NCBI GenBank assembly: GCA_029573975.1
Contig: JAKQBU010000240.1
Span: forward strand, 1-5,833
Length of the DNA: 5,833 nucleotides
Source: Planctomycetota bacterium
GTDB lineage: Bacteria; Planctomycetota; Phycisphaerae; Sedimentisphaerales; SM23-30
Direction: 5' to 3'
Both the position numbers and the translations under genes were made by a program. Numbering within the stretch: position 1 is the stretch's first letter; every line of letters starts with the position of its first letter. Under the pieces are notes generated by a model that saw nothing but the letters and a program-made list of their open reading frames with translations, searched no databases and was not told the DNA's origin. Shown here piece by piece: positions 1-5,151 of the stretch.

Positions 1-179
1 CCGACCAGCAGGCCGTCCTGAACTCTCCATATCGCCCCGCCGTCCGCCCGCCAGCCGGTGAGGTCTTTGCCGTTAAATAATTTTTGATAACCGCCCGCTT
101 GATTTTGCAGGGTTTTTTCGCACCCGGTTAACAGAACCAGAGTAAGCAAGGACACCGAAAGAAAGAGATTTTGAACCAT
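1..179 (-). CDS. DUF1080 (3-keto-disaccharide hydrolase-like) lipoprotein, N-terminal fragment
   Basis: The minus-strand frame from ATG at 179-177 stays open to the left edge, so about 59 residues are visible and the gene continues outside. Residues 5-19 are a hydrophobic signal segment ending in the lipobox L17-T-G-C20, which predicts a signal peptidase II-cleaved lipoprotein anchored at Cys20. Residues 34-59 read LFNGKDLTGW followed by IWRVQDGLLV, the typical opening of the DUF1080 fold. Members of this family are secreted sugar-active proteins, and some hydrolyse 3-keto-glycosides; the catalytic part is not in the window. The start is supported by AAGGAG six bases upstream and by the lack of any other start codon before an in-frame stop. 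One oddity is that the n-region (M-V-Q-N) has no Lys or Arg. The gene is divergent from a XylR-like regulator, which may control it. Family assignment is firm for the visible part; substrate is unknown. Confidence 0.82.
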   Translation of the reverse strand, partial: MVQNLFLSVSLLTLVLLTGCEKTLQNQAGGYQKLFNGKDLTGWRADGGAIWRVQDGLLV

Positions 180-185
180 GGTTTG

Positions 186-191
186 CTCCTT
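186..191 (-). promoter_or_regulatory. Ribosome binding site of the DUF1080 lipoprotein gene
   Basis: On the minus strand AAGGAG occupies 191-186, followed by a six-base spacer and ATG at 179. It is a near-consensus Shine-Dalgarno sequence at ideal spacing. It decides the start of a gene that would otherwise be easy to miss because only its 5' end is in the window. Confidence 0.8.
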
Positions 192-256
192 GATTTGAGT
201 AGTGGACCGGCTGTTCCTATTCTGTGAGTATTTTTACCTTATCAATAGGATGCTTC

Positions 257-277
257 ATACTGAGTAAGGTATAGTAT
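257..277. repeat. Inverted repeat ATACT-N11-AGTAT in the divergent intergenic region
   Basis: ATACT at 257-261 and its reverse complement AGTAT at 273-277 are exact 5-bp arms spaced about two helical turns apart. The right arm overlaps a minus-strand TATACT (278-273), a possible -10 box for the lipoprotein gene, although no fitting -35 box precedes it. The dyad could be an operator for that gene. Short arms in AT-rich DNA can arise by chance, so this is tentative. Confidence 0.25.
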
Positions 278-330
278 AAAAATATTTTCCTCAAATAATC
301 GCCATTTTACGTTTATTTTTAGTGATTTTG

Positions 331-361
331 CGAATTCCATGCTTGACACGGACGCAATTCG
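331..361. repeat. Inverted repeat CGAATT-N19-AATTCG around the regulator promoter
   Basis: CGAATT at 331-336 and AATTCG at 356-361 are exact inverted arms, 25 bp apart arm to arm. The TTGACA -35 box at 343-348 lies between them. The same segments also resemble imperfect direct repeats (GCGAATTC and GCAATTC), which is relevant because AraC-type DNA-binding domains often use direct half-sites. The position suits an operator for autoregulation by the adjacent XylR-like protein. No binding is shown; this is inferred from placement. Confidence 0.35.
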
Positions 362-371
362 TTTGTAAATA
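343..371 (+). promoter_or_regulatory. Probable sigma-70-type promoter of the XylR-like regulator
   Basis: A perfect -35 box TTGACA (343-348) is followed after 17 bp by TAAATA (366-371), a poor -10 match of three bases in six. A start of transcription near 378 would leave a very short leader of about 12 bases before the ATG at 390. The -35 match is strong but the -10 is weak, so activation or an alternative box is possible. Confidence 0.4.
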
Positions 372-378
372 ACATGTT

Positions 379-384
379 AGGTGA
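379..384 (+). promoter_or_regulatory. Ribosome binding site fixing the regulator start at ATG 390
   Basis: AGGTGA at 379-384 lies five bases before ATG at 390. A GTG at 381 in the same frame would extend the protein by three residues, but it lies inside this Shine-Dalgarno sequence and has no good site of its own. ATG 390 is therefore the better start. Confidence 0.6.
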
Positions 385-389
385 TTTTT

Positions 390-1598
390 ATGCCCCGTAT
401 CCCGAAAATCGTGCTGCTGATTGAAAGTTCCCGGGCGTATGGCCGGGGCCTGCTGGCGGGGATCGCCAGCTATGCCCGGCTGCACGGCCCCTGGTCATTC
501 TATCGCCGGCCCCCATTGTATGATGATATCGACCAGGAGGAGCGGATTACCCACGAGCGGATCGAGCGGTGGAAGCCCGACGGGATCATCATGCGGGATT
601 CTCGCCTGGAGAGGTGGAGCTATGACGGTTTTGGGCTTCAGGATTCGCAGGCCCATAAAAAAATCCTGAATATGGCGGTGCCCATTATCATCGCCAGCTC
701 CGCCGTGGGGCAGAACCGGGTGTTTCCAGCGATTATGTCGGATTGTGCGGGGATTGGGAAGATGGTGGCGGAGCATCTGCTGGAACGGGGCTTTCGGCAT
801 TTTGCCTATTGCGGGCTGGATGATATGCGGTGGTCGGCGGAACGAGGCGAGAGTTTTCAGGAGAATCTGGCCCAGGCGGGTTTCACGGTGCAGTTTTACC
901 GCCAGCCGGAGGAAAAAAACAAGCGGACCTGGGAGGCGGAGCTGGGGATTATGGCTGATTGGCTGCGGCAACTGCCCAAGCCGGTGGGAATCATGACCTG
1001 CAACGATGACCGCGCCCAGCAGATTATCGAGGCGTGCAAGCTGGCCAATCTGAATGTACCGGAGGAGATTGCGGTAATCGGGGTGGATAATGATGAACTG
1101 GTCTGTGAATTGTCGGAGCCGCCGATTTCCAGCGTGGTGCTCAATGCCGAACGGGCCGGCTACGAGGCGGCGGAGCTATTGGACCGGCTGATGGCGGGCG
1201 AAAAAATGACCGGCCAAACCATCTGGGCCAGACCCTCCCGCGTGGTAACCCGCAAATCCACGGATATCCTGGCGATTGAAGATAAGGAGGTGGCCTCCGC
1301 CATCCGTTTCATCCGTCAGAACGCCAGGAAAGCCATCCAGGTCAATGATGTGGTACAAGCCACCGCCATATCCCGGCGGGTGCTGGAGAAGCGGTTTCGC
1401 AAGGAGATCGGGCGGTCGATTTTCGGAGAGATCAAGCGGGCGCGCACCAGCCTGGTGGCCCGGATGCTGCTGGAAACGGACTGGTCGGTCTCCCAGATTG
1501 CCCTGAAGGCGGGCTTTACCAATATTGACCATCTGTCGCGGTATTTCCGGGAGGAGATGGGAATCCGGCCGCTGGCATACCGTAAGCAGAATACGTAA
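390..1598 (+). CDS. xylR: XylR-like transcriptional regulator (LacI-type sensor fused to AraC-type HTH)
   Basis: The 402-residue product matches the E. coli XylR architecture and length (about 392 residues). Residues 4-290 are a periplasmic-binding-protein-like sugar sensor: KIVLLIESSRAYGRGLL at the start, the hinge-lobe segment FRHFAYCGLDDMRWSAER at 135-152, GIMTCNDDRAQQI at 200-212, and VIGVDNDEL at 229-237. Residues 297-400 are an AraC/XylS DNA-binding domain with two helix-turn-helix units, VVQATAISRRVLEKRF (321-336) and WSVSQIALKAGF (365-376), the latter followed by the conserved YFREEMGIRPLAYR. There is no N-terminal LacI HTH. Such regulators bind a sugar in the cytoplasm and activate or repress adjacent catabolic genes; the ligand here is unknown and need not be xylose. 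Divergence from the DUF1080 lipoprotein gene makes that gene the first candidate target. It has a TTGACA promoter bracketed by an inverted repeat. Confidence 0.88.
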   Translation: MPRIPKIVLLIESSRAYGRGLLAGIASYARLHGPWSFYRRPPLYDDIDQEERITHERIERWKPDGIIMRDSRLERWSYDGFGLQDSQAHKKILNMAVPIIIASSAVGQNRVFPAIMSDCAGIGKMVAEHLLERGFRHFAYCGLDDMRWSAERGESFQENLAQAGFTVQFYRQPEEKNKRTWEAELGIMADWLRQLPKPVGIMTCNDDRAQQIIEACKLANLNVPEEIAVIGVDNDELVCELSEPPISSVVLNAERAGYEAAELLDRLMAGEKMTGQTIWARPSRVVTRKSTDILAIEDKEVASAIRFIRQNARKAIQVNDVVQATAISRRVLEKRFRKEIGRSIFGEIKRARTSLVARMLLETDWSVSQIALKAGFTNIDHLSRYFREEMGIRPLAYRKQNT

Positions 1599-1619
1599 AA
1601 GATGGCAGGCTGATTCCAG

Positions 1620-1757
1620 TTGCAGAAAAAGGAGAAGACCCTGCCGTACGTGTCGTATCCGCCGCAGCCGATTTATGTGCCGATGGCCAAAGAGGTTTCG
1701 GTTTTGCTCGGCCCGGAGGAGCCGCAGGAGTGCCTGCAGGCGTTGATTCGACCGTGA
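1620..1757 (+). CDS. Possible small ORF of about 39-45 residues, unknown function
   Basis: This frame lies 21 bp after the regulator and ends in TGA at 1755-1757. It encodes about 45 residues with the segment LPYVSYPPQPIYVPMAKEVS followed by an acidic helix-like tail rich in Glu, Pro and Leu. Third codon positions are mostly G or C (36 of 45), as in the neighbouring genes and unlike the AT-rich DNA after it, which argues for coding sequence. The start is unclear: TTG at 1620 lacks a good ribosome site, while CTG at 1641 has AGGAG at 1630-1634 with a six-base spacer. No signal peptide, membrane segment or metal motif is visible. I do not recognise a family. It could be a real small protein translated with the regulator mRNA, or the decayed remnant of a larger gene. 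Confidence 0.35.
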   Translation: MQKKEKTLPYVSYPPQPIYVPMAKEVSVLLGPEEPQECLQALIRP

Positions 1758-1777
1758 ATATCTGGCAAAGTTTTTTA

Positions 1778-1805
1778 TTGATAACCCCGTAATTGAGTCT
1801 AGTAT
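1778..1805 (+). promoter_or_regulatory. Weak promoter candidate upstream of the flavodiiron gene
   Basis: TTGATA (1778-1783) is followed after 16 bp by TAGTAT (1800-1805); matches to the sigma-70 consensus are five and four bases of six. The -10 part falls within an imperfect inverted repeat (TAGTATAT at 1800-1807 against ATATGTACTA at 1814-1823). A transcript from here would have a leader of about 250 bases, so a nearer promoter may exist that I cannot identify. Confidence 0.25.
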
Positions 1806-1935
1806 ATCGAACTATATGTACTACCGGAAGTTTTGCAAGACGGGAAGGCGGAAACGGACAGATAACTGGATAGCAGGATTGCCGGAAAATGAAGTATGAC
1901 ATAAACCAGACAGGCCGAATTCCTGTATTTAGCTG

Positions 1936-1953
1936 TTTGAATATTTACTCAAA
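1936..1953. repeat. 18-bp imperfect dyad TTTGA-N8-TCAAA
   Basis: The arms TTTGA (1936-1940) and TCAAA (1949-1953) pair exactly and seven of nine symmetric positions match. It lies about 108 bp before the flavodiiron start codon. Its size and AT-rich form resemble binding sites of redox or CRP/FNR-type regulators, which would fit the downstream gene, but it does not match a specific consensus. Confidence 0.25.
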
Positions 1954-2003
1954 AGATTAGAAGTGTGTTGTTCGCTATACGGAAAGGAAAAGAAGGAATA
2001 AAA

Positions 2004-2029
2004 AAAATCGGACCGGATATTGCGATTTT
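2004..2029. repeat. Inverted repeat AAAATCG-N12-CGATTTT just before the flavodiiron gene
   Basis: AAAATCG (2004-2010) and CGATTTT (2023-2029) are exact 7-bp inverted arms around a 12-base centre. The right arm ends 21 bases before the AGGAGG ribosome site. It may be an operator at a proximal promoter or a small hairpin in the mRNA leader; as RNA the stem would be weak. The right arm is also the beginning of the repeat at 2023-2038. Confidence 0.35.
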
Positions 2030-2038
2030 GGAATATAC
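2023..2038 (+). repeat. Direct repeat copy 1, CGATTTTGGAATATAC
   Basis: This 16-base element matches the copy at 3262-3277 at 15 of 16 positions, differing only by G versus A at base 8. It sits 23 bases before the flavodiiron start codon. It could be a shared regulatory element of the two downstream genes or the footprint of a duplication. Confidence 0.5.
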
Positions 2039-2050
2039 CCATTGATATCT

Positions 2051-2056
2051 AGGAGG
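2051..2056 (+). promoter_or_regulatory. Ribosome binding site of the flavodiiron gene
   Basis: A perfect AGGAGG at 2051-2056 lies five bases before ATG at 2062. It is the strongest Shine-Dalgarno sequence in the window and settles the start of the flavodiiron protein, suggesting efficient translation. Confidence 0.85.
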
Positions 2057-2061
2057 CAAGT

Positions 2062-3249
2062 ATGCATGCAAGAAAGATTAAACCCGGAATTGAGGCTATC
2101 TGCTCCGTTCACTGGGAACGAAGGCTTTTTGATTCGCTGATCCCTCTGCCGGACGGAACCAGTTACAACGCCTATCTGGTCCGCGGCGAACAGGCCACCG
2201 CACTGATCGACACGACCGACCCTGCGTTGCAGGGGGAGCTGCTGGAGCCGTTGGCTTCCGTGGAGAAGGTGGATTACGTGGTTTCCCAGCACTCGGAGCA
2301 GGATCACTCCGGCTCCCTCCCGGTAGTGCTCGACCGGTATCCGTCCGCCACGCTGCTCTGCAGCCAAAAAGCCCGCGATATGCTGCTGAGCCATCTGCAG
2401 ATACCGGCGGAACGTATCCGGGTGGTGGCCGACGGCGAGCAGATCGCACTGGGCGGGAAAACGCTGCAATTTGTCTATACGCCGTGGGTGCACTGGCCGG
2501 AGACCATGTGCACCTATTTGCCCGAGGACCAATGTCTCTTTTCCTGCGACTTTTTCGGCTCCCATCTGGCGACGACGGATGTGTTCGTCACCGATCCGGC
2601 ACGGGTGTATGAAGCCGCTAAACGCTATTATGCGGAAATCATGATGCCGTTTCGGTCCATCATTACAAAAAATCTGGATAAGCTCTCCGTTCTCGACTTC
2701 GACATGATCGCACCGAGTCACGGACCGGTTTATGACAAGCCGGACTTCATTCTCGACGCCTACCGGGACTGGATCTCGCCAAACACGAAAAATGAAGTGG
2801 TACTGCCCTACATCAGTATGCACGGCTCGACGGAACGGATGGTCAAATATCTGATTGATGCGCTGGCCGTTCAGGGGGTTTCCGTGCAGGCCTTCGATCT
2901 GGCGGTAACGGACATCGGCAAGCTGGCTATGGCGCTGGTCGATGCCTCTACCCTCATCGTCGGTACTCCGACTGTGCATGTCGGTGCCCATCCAGCCGTC
3001 TATTACGCCGCCCATCTTGCCAACCTGCTCAGGCCCAAACTCAAATATGCGGCTATCATCGGATCGTACGGCTGGAGCAGCAAAGCGATCGAACAGATTG
3101 CTGGATTGATTCCTAACCTCAAGGTGGAAGTGCTCGGAACCGTTCTGCAGAAAGGTGTTCCGGAAGGAAGTACCTTCGCCCAACTCCAGGAACTGGCGGC
3201 AGCCGTGGCAAAGAAACATAAGGAAGATCCGAATGTGCTCCCGAAATAG
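2062..3249 (+). CDS. fprA: A-type flavodiiron protein (O2/NO reductase)
   Basis: The 395-residue product has the usual two-domain layout and length of class A flavodiiron proteins. Residues 1-240 form a metallo-beta-lactamase-like domain carrying the di-iron site. All six ligands are present: H77-x-E79-x-D81, H144, D163 and H220, with the canonical 62- and 18-residue gaps between them. Residues 245-385 form a flavodoxin-like FMN domain with the phosphate loop SMHGSTERM (252-260), GTPTVHVGAHP (301-311) and GSYGWSSKA (334-342). Such cytoplasmic enzymes reduce oxygen to water, or nitric oxide to nitrous oxide, and protect anaerobes from oxidative or nitrosative stress. Electrons normally come from rubredoxin or a flavin reductase; no rubredoxin or reductase domain is fused here and no such gene lies nearby. 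The gene appears to be transcribed alone after a long AT-rich leader. The choice between O2 and NO cannot be read from sequence. Confidence 0.93.
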   Translation: MHARKIKPGIEAICSVHWERRLFDSLIPLPDGTSYNAYLVRGEQATALIDTTDPALQGELLEPLASVEKVDYVVSQHSEQDHSGSLPVVLDRYPSATLLCSQKARDMLLSHLQIPAERIRVVADGEQIALGGKTLQFVYTPWVHWPETMCTYLPEDQCLFSCDFFGSHLATTDVFVTDPARVYEAAKRYYAEIMMPFRSIITKNLDKLSVLDFDMIAPSHGPVYDKPDFILDAYRDWISPNTKNEVVLPYISMHGSTERMVKYLIDALAVQGVSVQAFDLAVTDIGKLAMALVDASTLIVGTPTVHVGAHPAVYYAAHLANLLRPKLKYAAIIGSYGWSSKAIEQIAGLIPNLKVEVLGTVLQKGVPEGSTFAQLQELAAAVAKKHKEDPNVLPK

Positions 3250-3261
3250 AACCCGATAACA

Positions 3262-3277
3262 CGATTTTAGAATATAC
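3262..3277 (+). repeat. Direct repeat copy 2, CGATTTTAGAATATAC
   Basis: Second copy of the element at 2023-2038, with one substitution. It lies 12 bases after the flavodiiron stop codon and about 70 bases before the lnt start, so each copy is located upstream of a gene start on the same strand. The bases beyond it (ATTCCGATGAATAT) diverge from copy 1, although both continue to a similar GAT/ATAT run. Confidence 0.5.
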
Positions 3278-3346
3278 ATTCCGATGAATATTGGCGATGC
3301 GTACCTGCAATCCAGACGACAGGATAATTTTTATGGTGGGCAATAA

Positions 3347-5134
3347 ATGACGGTTCAGGAATACAAAGATATGGAAGCAGGGGGACAGCAGGTAAAGACC
3401 GCGATGAGTTTGCCGGGGGGGACGATCCTGATGCTGGTGGCGCTGGTGTTTTTGAGTGTGATGCAGGAGCCGGTGGGGTGGAGCGCCCTGGCGTGGGTGG
3501 CGCTGGTGCCGTGGGTGCTGGCGGTGGTACGGACGAAACGGGGCGGGTGGATGCTGGCGATTGGTTATGGGCTGGGGCTGGGGTATTATCTTGGGAATTT
3601 GTACTGGCTGGCGGGGGTGACGGCTCTGGGCTACGGCGGGCTGTGTGTTTATATGGCGTGTTTTTTCGTGCTGAGTGGGTTTATCCTGCGACGGATTTAT
3701 CAGAAACGCGGCTGGCCGTTTACGGTGGTCCTGCCGGTGGTCTGGGTGGCGCAGGAATATCTGCGGGCGGTGGTGATGACGGGCTTTCCGTGGCTGTTTC
3801 TGGCGCACAGCCAGCATGAAAGTGTCCGTCTGATTCAGATCAGCGATATTTTGGGTGCGTATGGTGTGACGTTTCTGATCGGGATGGTCAACGGTTTGGT
3901 ATGCGATTTGCTGCTGCGGCCGCTCAAAGCCATTACCCCCCGGCAGAAAAAGAAAGTCAGCGTGGCAACCCTGATTCTGGCCGCCTTGTGCCTGCTGCTG
4001 GGGGCGGTGGTCTATGGCGGCTATCGGCTGCGGCAGGGGGCGGGCACAATCACGCCCGGGCCGGTCATCGCCGCCATTCAGGAGAATATCCCGCAGTACG
4101 TCAAGGAACAGGCCGAAAGCGGTGAGGAGATCTTTCGCCGCCACCTGCAGTTGAGCGAACAGGCGTTACAGGCGGGAGTGAAGCCCGAACTGATTGTCTG
4201 GCCCGAGACGATGACCTGCACCCCGCTGAACCAGGAATTTCTGGATTTGCAGCGGCAGTATCCCTCCTATGATATGAGCCTGTACGCACCCTGGGTGCAG
4301 AGCCAGGCGTTCGACCGGCAGTTGCGGGAGCTGGCGGGCCGGGGGGCGGCGGTTCTGGTGGGGACGCCGTCACTGCTGATGAAAGAAGACCTCGGCGGCC
4401 TGGCCCCGGCCGGTACGGCTAACAGCGCGATTTTATACCTGGCCGGCGGGCAGCGGTTCGGCCAGCGGTATGACAAGATGCACCTGGTCCCCTTTGGCGA
4501 GGTCGTGCCGTTCAAAAAGAGCTGGCCCTGGATGTACCGGCTGCTCAACAGTCTGACCCCCTACGATTACGAATACAGCCTGGATGCCGGCGAGAACCCG
4601 GTGGTCTTTGCCTACCCAGGTGCGGACGGCCAGCTCCGCAAGTTCGCCGTGGCCATCTGTTACGAGGATGTAACCCCCCATATGCCGCGGACTCTGACCG
4701 TGGAAAAGGGACAAAAGCGGATCGACTTCCTGCTGAACATCAGCAACGACGGCTGGTTTGTGCGGGGCGGCAACGGCAAGCCCGTCACCGCTACCAGCGA
4801 ACTGCTCCAGCATCTGGCGATCTGCAAATTCCGGGCGGTGGAGAACCGCATCGGCATCGTACGCGCCGTCAACACCGGCATCAGCGGCTTCATCCGCCCG
4901 GATGGTGCGGTGCAGCCGGCGGGCCTGGCGGGCACGCTGCCGGAGGAACCGCGCCAGCGGCAGGCGGTGGCGGGGTTCCTGACGGACCGCGTTTATCTCG
5001 ATACCCGCCTCAGCCTCTATAGCAGGATGGGCGATTGGTTCGCCATCGTCTGCTGCCTTTTCTCTCTCCTGTTTTTTGCCGATTCCCTCCGGAAAAAGAG
5101 GCCAGGGCTTGCCCCCTCCGTAGCGGCACGGTAG
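3347..5134 (+). CDS. lnt: Apolipoprotein N-acyltransferase
   Basis: This inner-membrane enzyme transfers a third acyl chain from phospholipid to the N-terminal cysteine of lipoproteins, the last step of their maturation. Hydrophobic segments lie at about 26-62, 69-113, 123-139, 165-190, 203-226 and near the C-terminus at 563-579. Residues 238-550 form the periplasmic nitrilase-like domain, starting IAAIQENIPQ. The Glu-Lys-Cys triad is complete: E287 in LIVWPETM, K377 in YDKMHLVPFGE and C438 in VAICYED; NISNDGWF (464-471) and FRAVENRIGIVRAVNTG (495-511) are also typical. At 595 residues it is longer than E. coli Lnt (512); extra residues lie at the N-terminus and around 290-330, after the catalytic Glu. 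The start is uncertain: ATG 3347 has only GGTGGG upstream, and in-frame ATGs at 3371 and 3404 would also precede the first membrane segment. It lies 97 bp after the flavodiiron gene. Confidence 0.93.
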   Translation: MTVQEYKDMEAGGQQVKTAMSLPGGTILMLVALVFLSVMQEPVGWSALAWVALVPWVLAVVRTKRGGWMLAIGYGLGLGYYLGNLYWLAGVTALGYGGLCVYMACFFVLSGFILRRIYQKRGWPFTVVLPVVWVAQEYLRAVVMTGFPWLFLAHSQHESVRLIQISDILGAYGVTFLIGMVNGLVCDLLLRPLKAITPRQKKKVSVATLILAALCLLLGAVVYGGYRLRQGAGTITPGPVIAAIQENIPQYVKEQAESGEEIFRRHLQLSEQALQAGVKPELIVWPETMTCTPLNQEFLDLQRQYPSYDMSLYAPWVQSQAFDRQLRELAGRGAAVLVGTPSLLMKEDLGGLAPAGTANSAILYLAGGQRFGQRYDKMHLVPFGEVVPFKKSWPWMYRLLNSLTPYDYEYSLDAGENPVVFAYPGADGQLRKFAVAICYEDVTPHMPRTLTVEKGQKRIDFLLNISNDGWFVRGGNGKPVTATSELLQHLAICKFRAVENRIGIVRAVNTGISGFIRPDGAVQPAGLAGTLPEEPRQRQAVAGFLTDRVYLDTRLSLYSRMGDWFAIVCCLFSLLFFADSLRKKRPGLAPSVAAR

Positions 5135-5151
5135 CGGCCCCCCGGACAAAA

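Larger units (their letters stand above)
1758..2050. other. AT-rich intergenic region upstream of the flavodiiron gene
   Basis: This stretch of nearly 300 bp has no convincing gene; the only open frames are very short or antisense shadows. It holds a weak promoter candidate (1778-1805), a dyad at 1936-1953, an inverted repeat at 2004-2029 and one copy of a 16-bp repeat at 2023-2038. The region from 1981 to 2007 is a purine run rich in A and G. The length suggests a regulated promoter or a long 5' leader. I see no recognisable riboswitch. Confidence 0.6.

Noticed and set aside
381..392. GTG 381 as start of the regulator
   Set aside because: It lies within the AGGTGA ribosome site that serves ATG 390 and has no site of its own.
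1732..1776. Palindrome GCCTGCAGGC (1732-1741) with a later T-run (1771-1776) as a terminator
   Set aside because: The T-run is about 30 bases away from the palindrome and no stem directly precedes it, so it is not an intrinsic terminator.
1889..1960. 23-residue ORF starting at ATG 1889
   Set aside because: It has no good ribosome site and no coding-like codon use, and lies in an AT-rich intergenic region.
1975..3279. Long minus-strand open frame (434 codons) covering the whole flavodiiron gene
   Set aside because: Its translation matches no family and lacks domain-like pattern; it mirrors fprA on the other strand, which has conserved ligands and a strong ribosome site. Long antisense frames are common in GC-rich genes.
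3119..4144. Minus-strand open frame of 341 codons over the start of lnt
   Set aside because: It is very rich in His, Gln, Arg and Pro, the signature of an antisense shadow, and overlaps two genes with firm assignments.
5118..5138. Hairpin CCGT/ACGG and direct repeat GTAGCGGC (5120-5127, 5131-5138) at the lnt end as a two-way terminator
   Set aside because: The stem is only four pairs with no T-run on either strand, and the repeat is short in very GC-rich DNA.
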